A stretch of DNA of 64,000 bases, from NCBI GenBank assembly GCA_045601405.1, contig JAZRZO010000066.1, positions 4,622-68,621 of the forward strand, read 5' to 3'. The notes beneath the pieces were generated by a model. It was not told the origin of the DNA and did no database searches. It saw only the letters and a program-made list of their open reading frames with translations. Positions 8,056-16,638 of the stretch are shown one piece after another. Position 1 is the first letter of the stretch. The number at the start of each line of letters is the position of its first letter. The DNA is from RGIG5612 sp045601405 (GTDB lineage Bacteria; Bacillota; Clostridia; Lachnospirales; Lachnospiraceae). Position numbers and translations under genes: made by a program.

Positions 8056-9747
8056 ATGAAAAGAACTTCTCTCCGGTGGAAGACCGTTAATTTTCTTTTT
8101 ATCATGGTGGCTCTGGCCTTTTTTATCGGCATAATACTTTGTGTCGTTTTTTCCTCACATTTTTTCACCAACTATAAACAGAATAGGCTTAGGGAGCTTT
8201 TCATCCAAATGAACTCCGCGGAATACAGCGAAGAAAGCCGGTATGCGCTTATGGGATTCTGCGAAGCGAACAATATCACCCTTATGATAAAAGATACTGC
8301 CGGCAACAGGCTGTTTTCCTACGGTTATGCTGATTCACTGTCACAGCGCCTGGATGACATAATGTTTTCCCCGAAAAGCAGCATAAGCATGAATGACACT
8401 GTTACAGACAGCACAGATAACTATACACTTCTGAAGATGAGGGATAATGAGACCGGTAGACTGACATATATAGAAATGTGGGGGTTCTTAGACAGCGGTA
8501 ATTCATTTATAGCAAGGTCATCCTTCAGCTCGATCCAGAATAATATTCGCGTAAGCCTTACATTTTTCGCCATAGTATGCGCGGTGATACTTATTGTGTG
8601 CGCAATTGCAATATATTTTATAATCGGATATTACTCAAAACCGCTTACACGTCTCGCGGCACTTACGCAGAAGGTCAATGAAGGGGATTTCAACACTAAA
8701 TACGAATATAACCATTTAAGACAGGACGAGATCGGAGTGCTCGGAGCCAATATAAATGAAATAAGCGAGAAACTTGAAAAGAATATAGCGGAGCTCAAAT
8801 CCACAAATCTAAACCTCGAGAATGAGCTGAAGGCAAAAACAGAGCTTGAGGAGGCAAGAAAAAAATATATGTCAGATGTCTCACATGAGCTCAAAACACC
8901 TATAGCCCTGATATCAGGATATGCGGAAGGTCTTAAAGAGGGGATATCGGACGACCCCGAAGACCGTGAATTTTACTGCGATGTAATAATCGAAGAAGCG
9001 GAGAAAATGAACATAATGATAAAGAGACTCTCCACCCTGAATCAGCTCGAGGACGGAAAGAGCGATGTCAATCTCGAACGCTTTGATGCCGTGCAGGTGG
9101 TTGACGGTTTTTTGAATACTATGTCAATGATAATAGAGGAGAAGGGCGCAAACGTTTATTTTAATAAAAATGCCACCGCATATGTCTGGTCGGATGAATT
9201 TCTTTTTGAGGAAGTACTGATGAATTATTTCAACAATGCGCTTAATCATATGGATGAGAGAGCCATGATCAAGATCAATGTTGAAAGCAGGGATGACAAC
9301 AACACAAGAGTTACCGTTTTTAACTCCGGTGAAAATATTCCGGAGGATGAGCTTGAGAAGATATGGACAAAATTTTATAAGGTGGATAAGGCAAGGACAA
9401 GGGAGTATGGAGGAAGCGGACTCGGTCTTTCCATCGTCAAGGCAATAGCTGATTCCCTGAATAAAAAATGCGGAGTGGAAAATCTGCCCGATGGAGTGGC
9501 TTTCTGGATTGAGCTTGAGTCGGCGCAGGCACCGGCATATGCCGCGGATGAGGAAAAGCCTGAAGTTCAGAAGAGGTTAAAGCTATCAGAGCTTCCTGTA
9601 TGGGGCAGAAGAGTAAAGATAGCCGGAAGATCAATCGGAGGGGCTGACAAGACAAAGATCATAGATAAAAAGACCATCAGAGGGCTGATTGATGAGCCCG
9701 CGAAGGGCAGGAGGGCAAGAAGAAAACGTGGCAGCGATAAAGAATGA
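8056..9747 (+). CDS. Membrane sensor histidine kinase
   Basis: 563 aa. TM1 is at about 11-33, an extracytoplasmic sensor domain at about 34-165 and TM2 at about 166-191, followed by HAMP, HisKA with SDVSHELKTPIALISGYAEG (phospho-acceptor His277), and HATPase_c with an N-box (NYFNNALNH) and GGSGLGLSIVKAIAD. About 70 residues follow the ATPase domain and end in a very basic run (KGRRARRKRGS). This tail is unusual for such kinases and is encoded where the ung gene begins. It is paired with the upstream regulator; the signal is unknown. Confidence 0.92.
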   Translation: MKRTSLRWKTVNFLFIMVALAFFIGIILCVVFSSHFFTNYKQNRLRELFIQMNSAEYSEESRYALMGFCEANNITLMIKDTAGNRLFSYGYADSLSQRLDDIMFSPKSSISMNDTVTDSTDNYTLLKMRDNETGRLTYIEMWGFLDSGNSFIARSSFSSIQNNIRVSLTFFAIVCAVILIVCAIAIYFIIGYYSKPLTRLAALTQKVNEGDFNTKYEYNHLRQDEIGVLGANINEISEKLEKNIAELKSTNLNLENELKAKTELEEARKKYMSDVSHELKTPIALISGYAEGLKEGISDDPEDREFYCDVIIEEAEKMNIMIKRLSTLNQLEDGKSDVNLERFDAVQVVDGFLNTMSMIIEEKGANVYFNKNATAYVWSDEFLFEEVLMNYFNNALNHMDERAMIKINVESRDDNNTRVTVFNSGENIPEDELEKIWTKFYKVDKARTREYGGSGLGLSIVKAIADSLNKKCGVENLPDGVAFWIELESAQAPAYAADEEKPEVQKRLKLSELPVWGRRVKIAGRSIGGADKTKIIDKKTIRGLIDEPAKGRRARRKRGSDKE

Positions 9748-10396
9748 CTGGCTTGATGCGCTAAACGGAGAGTTTAAAAAGGATTATTACAAAGCGTTAT
9801 ACCGGAGGGTATCGGATGAATATAAAACAAAAAAGATATTCCCTCCGGCAGATGATATATTTAATGCTTTCCATTTCACGCCATTTGGCTCTGTAAAGGT
9901 GGTCATACTCGGACAGGATCCTTACCACAATGACGGACAGGCACATGGTCTTTGCTTTTCCGTTAATAAGGGTGTGGACATCCCGCCATCACTTGTAAAT
10001 ATTTATAAAGAGCTGAACACAGATATCGGATGCTCTATTCCGGGTCACGGGTATCTTAAAAAGTGGGCTGATGAAGGGGTGCTTCTGTTAAACACAGTGC
10101 TTACCGTAAGGGCACATGAGGCGAACTCACATAAAGGTCTTGGCTGGGAGGAGTTCACAGATGCCGCAATATCGGCTCTTAACCGGGAAGAGAGGCCGAT
10201 GGTATTTATGCTCTGGGGAAACCCGGCAAGGGCAAAGAAAAAGATGCTTGATAATCCTAAGCACCTTGTCCTTGAAGCCGCGCACCCGTCGCCGCTGTCT
10301 GCTCGCAGAGGCTTCTTCGGATGCAGGCATTTTTCCAAATGTAATAACTATCTGATACTTAACGGTGAGGATCCCATAGACTGGCAGATAGTCTGA
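9728..10396 (+). CDS. ung: Uracil-DNA glycosylase
   Basis: 222 aa from the GTG at 9728, which has AGGAGGG at 9709-9715 upstream and gives the length and N-terminus usual for Family 1 enzymes (IKNDWLDALNGEF). An ATG at 9692 with its own AGAGGG is an alternative, overlapping the kinase gene further. Catalytic motifs are complete: GQDPYHNDGQAHGLCFSV (water-activating Asp), SHKGLGW, and HPSPLSARRGFFGCRHF (His of the Leu/His loop). It removes uracil from DNA for base-excision repair. It overlaps the kinase 3' end by 20 bp and is convergent with the activase gene 2 bp away. Confidence 0.94.
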   Translation: MAAIKNDWLDALNGEFKKDYYKALYRRVSDEYKTKKIFPPADDIFNAFHFTPFGSVKVVILGQDPYHNDGQAHGLCFSVNKGVDIPPSLVNIYKELNTDIGCSIPGHGYLKKWADEGVLLLNTVLTVRAHEANSHKGLGWEEFTDAAISALNREERPMVFMLWGNPARAKKKMLDNPKHLVLEAAHPSPLSARRGFFGCRHFSKCNNYLILNGEDPIDWQIV

Positions 10397-10398
10397 TA

Positions 10399-13300
10399 TC
10401 AATTTTTTTTCAGATTCTTCTTTGCAGTTGCAAGCATAAGTTTGATCCTGTTAAGCTGGTTGACATCCGAAGCGCCGGGGTCATAATCTATTGCCACGAT
10501 ATTCGCATCCGGGTTATTGTTCCTGATGGATTTTATAACGCCTTTTCCAACAACATGATTGGGAAGACAGCCAAAGGGCTGTACGCAGATAATATTGGGA
10601 ACACCGCTGTGGATCAGATCCATCATCTCACCGGTCAGGAACCATCCTTCGCCTGTCTGGTTTCCGAGAGAGACATAATCCTTAGCAAGACCGGCTGTAT
10701 ATTCTATCTCCACCGATGGTACGAAGTGCTTGCTTTTCCTCAACTCTATATTAGCCTGTTTTCGCAAATATTCGATAAATCTTATCCCGAGAGTCGCGAT
10801 CATTGATTTATGCAGACCATCGCTGTAGTTGTCCACCTTGAAATATGAATTATAAAGACTGTAAAGGAGGAAATCAATAAGATCAGGCGTAACGGCCTCG
10901 GCGCCCTCCTTTTCCAGAAGTGTTACTATATCTTTGTTTGCCATCGGCATATATTTCACAAGTATCTCGCCGACGATACCTACACGCGGCTTAATGATGC
11001 TCTTGCGCGGCAACTCGTCAAAATCTTTTACTATGCCTTTGATGAGCTTTTTAACTGCCTGTCTGGAAAATGAAGTGTTTTCAATAGAATCCTTTACCAG
11101 TTTATTCCATTTTTCATACAATCCGTCAGCGCTGCCGGGTATATCCTCATATGGTCTTGTGGCATAAAGAACTTTCATAAGAACATCCCCAACAACTACA
11201 GCGTAAAGCGCTCTGCGAAAAAGCGCGGGAGTGACCTTGAAACCGGAATTTTTTTCAAGCCCGATGCTTAAGGATATTACCGGTATATGCTCCATGCCGG
11301 CTTTCTTCAGAGCCCTTCTTATAAACCCTATGTAGTTTGAAGCACGGCAGCCTCCGCCGGTCTGAGTGATAAGTACAGCAGTTTTGTCCAGGTCGTACTT
11401 GCCGCTGTTTAAGGCATCCATCATCTGTCCGACAACGATGATGGACGGATAGCAGGCATCGTTATTAACGTATTTAAGGCCGGAGTCCACCGCGCTTTTG
11501 TTGTCATTATCAAGGATAACAAAATTATATCCCTCTTTGCCAAAGGCCGACTGCAGCAGATCAAAATGTATAGGAGCCATCTGAGGCGCGAGAATCGTAT
11601 ATTCGGGACGCATCTCCTCCGTGAACTCTACACGGTCTATAGCTGAAGATACGATCTTCCTCTTTTCAGAAGCTCTGCTCTTTGCCCTGAGGGCAGAGAG
11701 CAGTGAACGGATCCGTATGCGGGCAGCGCCTAAATTGCTGACCTCATCTATTTTCAGTACAGTGTATATCTTCCCGGAATCGGAAAGGATGTCATTTGCG
11801 CAGTCAGTTGTAACAGCGTCCAATCCGCAGCCGAATGAGTTAAGTTGAACAAGGTTCAGGTCATCCCTTGTTTTGACAAAATTGGCAGCCTTGTAGAGCC
11901 TTGAATGGTACATCCACTGATCCATTACTATAAGAGGACGCTCAACCCTGCCGAGGTGCGACACGGAATCCTCCGTAAGCACAGCAACCTCATAAGATGT
12001 GATGAGCTCCGGTATTCCGTGGTGTATCTCGGGATCGATGTGATACGGACGGCCTGCAAGGACAATTCCCTGGTGACCTGTCTCTTCCATCCATTTAAGT
12101 ACCTCCTCGCCCTTGTCCTCTATAAGCTTTTTGCATTTAAGCAGTTCATCCCAGCCTTTTTTTGCCGCAGAGATCACTTCAGGGGCGGAGAAGCCGTGAT
12201 CAGGACTTACGAAAACCCTGAGAAGCCCTTCGGTGAATATCCTGTAATCTGTCATTGCGAAGAAGGGGTGCTCGAAACGGATGTTTTTAAGCTCAAGATC
12301 CTCTACGTTATTTTTTATGTTTTCCGGATAGCTTGTAACTATAGGACAGTTATAATTGTTGTTGGATTCCGGCGTTTCGTTTCTTTCATATGCTATGGAA
12401 GGATAAAATATATAATCTACGCCGTGATCGATAAGCCACTGCACATGGCCATGAGCCAGCTTTGCAGGATAACATTCTGATTCGCTCGGTATTGACTCTA
12501 TGCCAAGTTCATATATTTTTCTTTCAGACGGCGGAGAGAGCACAACCCTGTATTTGAGCTCCTTGAAGAAGGTGGCCCAGAACGGAAAGTTCTCATACAT
12601 ATTAAGAACTCTCGGTATGCCCACAACGCCGTTTTCTGCTTCGTCCTCACTTAGAGGATGGTAATTGAATATTATATCGTTCTTGAATTTATAGAGATTC
12701 GGAACGGTATCATCCTTCTTTTCCATGCCGAGGCCTTTTTCACACCTGTTTCCGGAAATGAATTTTCTTCCTCCGGAGAAATTATTGATTGTCAGGAGAC
12801 AGTGGTTTGAACAGCCCTGGCATCTTGCCAGCGTGGTCCTGAATTCAAGTGAGCTGATGTCATCAAATGACAGGGTTGTTGTTGCCGGAGCGCTGCCGTC
12901 ATCAGCAGTCTTTTCCGCGTATCTTTCCCTTGCAATCAGAGCCGCGCCGAAGGCGCCCATGATACCTGCGATATCGGGGCGTATGACCTCTCTCCCGGTT
13001 ATAGATTCGAAGGCTCTCAATATGGCGTCATTGTAAAAGGTTCCGCCCTGAACAACGATCTTTTCCCCAAGCTCAGTGGGATCAACTATCTTTATAACTT
13101 TATAAAGAGCATTTTTGATAACGGAGTAGCTTAAGCCGGCGGAGATATCAGCAACCTCAGCGCCTTCCTTTTGCGCCTGCTTGACATTTGAGTTCATAAA
13201 TACAGTGCACCTGGTTCCGAGGTCAGTGGGACTTTTTGCGAAAAGGGCAGCCTTCGCAAAATCCTGTACTGTGTAGTTCATTGAAGTTGCAAAATTTTCT

Positions 13301-14655
13301 ATGAAAGATCCGCAGCCGGAAGAGCATGCCTCGTTAAGAAGCACATTATCTATGGCTTCGTTTTTTATCCTGATATATTTCATGTCCTGCCCGCCAATGT
13401 CAACTATACAGTCAACTTCAGGCTCGAAAAAACGTGCCGCATAATAATGGGCAACGGTCTCAACCTCGCCTTCATCGAGCATCAGCGCTGCCTTCAGCAG
13501 TGCTTCGCCATATCCGGTGGAGCAGGAATAAACTATCCCGGAATCATGCGGCAGAACTTCTCTCAGCTCCGCCATCGCCCTTTTTGCAGTCTCGATCGGA
13601 CTTCCGTTATTATTGCTGTAAAATGACCAGAGCAGTGTACCTGATGTATCAACCAGAGCAATCTTTGTAGTTGTGGAGCCCGCATCTATTCCGAGAAAGC
13701 AGTCACCGTGCCAGGAGGATATATCACCCTTCTTTACAGTGGCTTTTATATGCCTCGACTCAAATTCTCTGTAATCATCATAAGATGAAAAAAGAGGATT
13801 CATACGGCTTATTTCGTTTGTCATCTTTATGCCGTTCTTAAGATTGTCATACAGCTTTTCAGAGCTGATAGTATACTCCTCTTCGTAGTTCATCGCGGAA
13901 CCTATGGCAGCAAAAAGATGCGAGTTGTCCGGATGTATGATAGCCTCACCTTCGAGTTTAAGCGTCCTGATAAAAGCGCCTCGAAGCTGGTCAAGGAAAT
14001 GCAGAGGACCTCCGAGAAAAGCAACGTTTCCCCTGATAGGCTTGCCGCATGCAAGCCCGGAAATTGTCTGATTTACAACTGCCTGAAAGATCGAAGCGGC
14101 AAGGTCTTCCCTCGTAGCGCCCTCGTTGATGAGGGGCTGTATATCTGTTTTGGCAAAAACGCCGCATCTTGCCGCGATCGGATAGATCGTTTTATAGCTT
14201 TTTGCATATTCATTAAGTCCCGGAGCATCTGTCTGTAAAAGATCAGCCATCTGATCGATGAAGGAGCCGGTTCCGCCGGCGCATATTCCGTTCATCCGCT
14301 GCTCGATGCCGTTTGTGAAATAGATTATCTTAGCATCCTCACCACCCAGTTCTATTGCAACATCTGTGTGGGGGGCGTAGCTTTGAAGGGCTGTGGAAAC
14401 CGCCACCACCTCCTGCACGAAGGGGACATCCAGATGTTTTGACAGCTGAAGTCCTCCGGACCCTGTTATGACCGGTGCAAGGGTGATGCAGCCGAGTTTA
14501 TCATTTACATCAAGGATAAGTTCAGCAAGAGTTTCCTGAATACTTGCATAATGCCTTCTGTAATCAGAAAAGATAATATTATCGGAAAGGTCAAGTATTG
14601 CGACCTTAACAGTGGTTGAGCCAATGTCGATGCCAAGTTTAAGAATGTCAGTCAT
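10399..14655 (-). CDS. Giant acyl-CoA dehydratase activase-like protein (two ASKHA domains plus HgdB-like regions)
   Basis: 1418 aa. Two BadF/HgdC-type ASKHA ATPase domains come first, opening with GIDIGSTTVKVAILD (about residue 8) and GIDAGSTTTKIALVD (about 320). Each keeps the cysteines that ligate the bridging [4Fe-4S] cluster in HgdC: CAGGTGSF plus ARCGVF in the first, CSSGCGSF plus TRCTVF in the second. A cysteine-rich element (RCQGCSNHC, later RCEKG) follows near 605-640, then a DUF2229-like region (about 670-960) and a C-terminal region like 2-hydroxyacyl-CoA dehydratase subunits (COG3580/3581-like). HgdC-type proteins drive ATP-dependent single-electron transfer to a dehydratase. The substrate of this fused family is not established. 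No partner subunit genes are adjacent, so it may be self-contained. GAGGATGAAATG supplies a normal RBS. Confidence 0.85.
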   Translation of the reverse strand: MTDILKLGIDIGSTTVKVAILDLSDNIIFSDYRRHYASIQETLAELILDVNDKLGCITLAPVITGSGGLQLSKHLDVPFVQEVVAVSTALQSYAPHTDVAIELGGEDAKIIYFTNGIEQRMNGICAGGTGSFIDQMADLLQTDAPGLNEYAKSYKTIYPIAARCGVFAKTDIQPLINEGATREDLAASIFQAVVNQTISGLACGKPIRGNVAFLGGPLHFLDQLRGAFIRTLKLEGEAIIHPDNSHLFAAIGSAMNYEEEYTISSEKLYDNLKNGIKMTNEISRMNPLFSSYDDYREFESRHIKATVKKGDISSWHGDCFLGIDAGSTTTKIALVDTSGTLLWSFYSNNNGSPIETAKRAMAELREVLPHDSGIVYSCSTGYGEALLKAALMLDEGEVETVAHYYAARFFEPEVDCIVDIGGQDMKYIRIKNEAIDNVLLNEACSSGCGSFIENFATSMNYTVQDFAKAALFAKSPTDLGTRCTVFMNSNVKQAQKEGAEVADISAGLSYSVIKNALYKVIKIVDPTELGEKIVVQGGTFYNDAILRAFESITGREVIRPDIAGIMGAFGAALIARERYAEKTADDGSAPATTTLSFDDISSLEFRTTLARCQGCSNHCLLTINNFSGGRKFISGNRCEKGLGMEKKDDTVPNLYKFKNDIIFNYHPLSEDEAENGVVGIPRVLNMYENFPFWATFFKELKYRVVLSPPSERKIYELGIESIPSESECYPAKLAHGHVQWLIDHGVDYIFYPSIAYERNETPESNNNYNCPIVTSYPENIKNNVEDLELKNIRFEHPFFAMTDYRIFTEGLLRVFVSPDHGFSAPEVISAAKKGWDELLKCKKLIEDKGEEVLKWMEETGHQGIVLAGRPYHIDPEIHHGIPELITSYEVAVLTEDSVSHLGRVERPLIVMDQWMYHSRLYKAANFVKTRDDLNLVQLNSFGCGLDAVTTDCANDILSDSGKIYTVLKIDEVSNLGAARIRIRSLLSALRAKSRASEKRKIVSSAIDRVEFTEEMRPEYTILAPQMAPIHFDLLQSAFGKEGYNFVILDNDNKSAVDSGLKYVNNDACYPSIIVVGQMMDALNSGKYDLDKTAVLITQTGGGCRASNYIGFIRRALKKAGMEHIPVISLSIGLEKNSGFKVTPALFRRALYAVVVGDVLMKVLYATRPYEDIPGSADGLYEKWNKLVKDSIENTSFSRQAVKKLIKGIVKDFDELPRKSIIKPRVGIVGEILVKYMPMANKDIVTLLEKEGAEAVTPDLIDFLLYSLYNSYFKVDNYSDGLHKSMIATLGIRFIEYLRKQANIELRKSKHFVPSVEIEYTAGLAKDYVSLGNQTGEGWFLTGEMMDLIHSGVPNIICVQPFGCLPNHVVGKGVIKSIRNNNPDANIVAIDYDPGASDVNQLNRIKLMLATAKKNLKKN

Positions 14656-14789
14656 TTCATCCTCGTTTTCTTTCTCACTAAAGTGCCTAAAAAGCCAAAG
14701 AACATTTTATACCAAACACAGGCAAAAAGAAAGCGCGGAGTGTGCAGGGCTTTGTGAAAGCTTTGTGAAGGGTTGTTTAAAGCTGATAA

Positions 14790-14818
14790 TTGAAACAAGG
14801 GCGCTGCTGTGATATAAT
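14790..14818 (+). promoter_or_regulatory. Promoter of rhomboid-like gene, predicted leaderless
   Basis: TTGAAA (14790-14795), a 17-bp spacer and a perfect TATAAT (14813-14818), then seven bases (CGCGGAC) and the ATG at 14826. There is no Shine-Dalgarno between them. Confidence 0.72.
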
Positions 14819-14825
14819 CGCGGAC

Positions 14826-15785
14826 ATGTTAGATAAACTTGAGAAAAAGATAGGCAGATACGCGATAAAAAATCTCATCTTTTACGTTCTGGGCGGTTAT
14901 GTTATCGGATACATCCTTTTTCTTACGGATTCCAGTCTGCATCTTTATAACTACATAACCCTTGAACCCACACTTGTTATGCAGGGGCAGGTGTGGCGCT
15001 TATTTACCTGGGTGCTTACTATCCCTCAGGGTCTGAGCATCTTTATTATTTTCATGTTCCTGCTATATTATTTTATAGGCAGATCACTTGAGCAGTATTT
15101 GGGCGCATTCAAATACAATATATATATCTTTTCCGGCTGGTTTTTTATGACACTTGGCGCAATGATCGTTTACTGGGTCACATCGGCTGTAAATGGAGCG
15201 GACGGCGCGATCTCAATGAACGTGAGCACATATTATATAAACCTTGCCTCGTTTCTTGCCTTCGCGGTTATCTATCCTGATGTGAAGGTTTATTTCTTCG
15301 GAATACTGCCGGTCAAGATAAAATATCTTGCCTGGATAGATGTGGGGTATCTTGCTCTTAAGATAATAAGCGGTATAATATCGCTTTTCGCGCTTCCCGG
15401 AGAAGCAATGCAGAGTGTTCTTATACAGCTGGGGATAACGCCGGGGTTCGCAAGACTACAGATCATCACGGAGATATTCTCCATACTTGTATCACTGCTG
15501 AACTTCCTGATATTCTTCCTAAGCACCAGGAACATGAAACGCTTTACTCCGAAGGAGATCCACAGGAGAGCGGAGTACAAGAGATCGGTCCGCCGGGGAA
15601 TGGAGGAAAATAAGGCAGGTGCCACAGGCCCTTATGTGGCTGATGGCGTGATACTGCACAGATGCGCGGTGTGCGGCAGGACCAGCAGTTCCAATCCTGA
15701 GCTTACTTTCAGGTATTGTTCGAAGTGCAGCGGGAATCATGAATATTGTCAGGATCATATCTTTACGCATCAGCATGTCCAATAA
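14826..15785 (+). CDS. Rhomboid-like membrane protein with C-terminal zinc ribbon
   Basis: 319 aa from the ATG at 14826; an upstream in-frame start at 14790 would lie inside the -35 box. Six or so hydrophobic segments span about residues 16-240, with a GQVWRLFTWVLTIP element typical of the rhomboid fold (WRxxT). The catalytic GxSG and His of active rhomboid proteases are not visible; the matching region reads NVSTYYINLASF. After a basic stretch, the last 50 residues form a cysteine/histidine-rich domain: CAVC, CSKC, then C and H residues in NHEYCQDHIFTHQH. It looks like an inactive rhomboid (Derlin-like) scaffold with a cytoplasmic zinc-binding tail. It is followed by queH with a 27-bp gap. 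Confidence 0.72.
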   Translation: MLDKLEKKIGRYAIKNLIFYVLGGYVIGYILFLTDSSLHLYNYITLEPTLVMQGQVWRLFTWVLTIPQGLSIFIIFMFLLYYFIGRSLEQYLGAFKYNIYIFSGWFFMTLGAMIVYWVTSAVNGADGAISMNVSTYYINLASFLAFAVIYPDVKVYFFGILPVKIKYLAWIDVGYLALKIISGIISLFALPGEAMQSVLIQLGITPGFARLQIITEIFSILVSLLNFLIFFLSTRNMKRFTPKEIHRRAEYKRSVRRGMEENKAGATGPYVADGVILHRCAVCGRTSSSNPELTFRYCSKCSGNHEYCQDHIFTHQHVQ

Positions 15786-15812
15786 AAGGCCGTGCCCGGT
15801 CAGACCTGAAAT

Positions 15813-16418
15813 ATGGATATAAAGGTGAACTATCATAAGGAACTGGAAAAGCTTATAGCTGATGTTCAGGCAGAGGGCAGAAAGCCTGCGCTGCTGCTTC
15901 ACAGCTGCTGCGGACCATGCAGCTCATATGTGTTGGAATATCTGAAAGGTCACTTTGATATAACGATCCTTTTTTATAACCCGAACATCTATCCGGAAGA
16001 GGAGTTCCTGCTAAGACTGAATGAGCAGAAACGCCTTGTCGAAGAGGCATATGATAATAAGATCGCGATACTCGTTCCCGGGTATGATCATTCGGAATTC
16101 ACTAAGGCGGCGGCCGGATATGAAAAAGAAATGGAAGGCGGTAAACGCTGCGAAAAATGCTTCGAACTAAGACTTGGGAAAACAAAGGAGATAGCCCAAA
16201 GGGAAGGTTTTGACTATTTCGGAACAACACTGACTGTAAGCCCGCACAAAAATGCAGCGCTCATTAACAGGGTCGGAAGCAGAGCAGCAGATGGCGCCGG
16301 TGTAATGTGGCTTTATTCAGATTTTAAAAAGAATAACGGTTATCTCAGATCCATAGAATTATCCGGTGAATATAAATTATACAGGCAGAGATACTGCGGT
16401 TGTGAATTTTCGTTATAA
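15813..16418 (+). CDS. queH: Epoxyqueuosine reductase QueH
   Basis: 201 aa. It carries the QueH (DUF208) motifs: LLHSCCGPCSSYVLEYL near residue 30, FYNPNIYPEEEF, the CEKCFELRL pair, GTTLTVSPHKN, and the terminal YRQRYCGCEFS. Together the four CXXC-type cysteine pairs bind an Fe-S cluster and an adjacent metal. The enzyme converts epoxyqueuosine to queuosine in tRNA, the last step of the modification, and is the cobalamin-independent alternative to QueG. No other queuosine genes are in the window, suggesting salvage or scattered genes. Confidence 0.93.
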   Translation: MDIKVNYHKELEKLIADVQAEGRKPALLLHSCCGPCSSYVLEYLKGHFDITILFYNPNIYPEEEFLLRLNEQKRLVEEAYDNKIAILVPGYDHSEFTKAAAGYEKEMEGGKRCEKCFELRLGKTKEIAQREGFDYFGTTLTVSPHKNAALINRVGSRAADGAGVMWLYSDFKKNNGYLRSIELSGEYKLYRQRYCGCEFSL

Positions 16419-16449
16419 AAATAACTATCATTCCATGTATTTATAAAAA

Positions 16450-16467
16450 ATGTTAATACGTTCACGA
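16450..16467. promoter_or_regulatory. Possible distal Rex-like operator
   Basis: ATGTTAA-TACG-TTCACGA resembles the clostridial Rex consensus TTGTTAA-N4-TTAACAA at 11 of 14 half-site positions. It lies 171 bp upstream of crt, in the same intergenic region as a better match. On its own it is weak. Confidence 0.3.
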
Positions 16468-16574
16468 ACACAGCAGGCAGTAGTACAGCGGCTTATCTTT
16501 GGCACAAATAATTGCTAAAAATATGAAATTAGTAATAGACATCCTGTGTTCATGTGCTAAAATAAATACAATTC

Positions 16575-16592
16575 TTGTTAAAAAAATAACGA
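16575..16592. promoter_or_regulatory. Candidate Rex operator upstream of the butyrate operon
   Basis: TTGTTAA-AAAA-ATAACGA matches 12 of 14 half-site positions of the Rex consensus TTGTTAA-N4-TTAACAA. It lies 17 bp upstream of a candidate -10 box (TATACAAT, 16607-16614), about where RNA polymerase would contact the -35 region. Rex is the NADH/NAD+-sensing repressor known to control crt-bcd-etf operons in clostridia. Binding here is inferred from the motif. Confidence 0.5.
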
Positions 16593-16638
16593 GATGTTTT
16601 TATTTCTATACAATTAATATGTACAGGAGGAGATTGAT

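Noticed and set aside
16450..16467. CcpA cre site upstream of crt
   Set aside because: The sequence lacks the central RCG of the cre consensus at the right position; the Rex pattern fits better.
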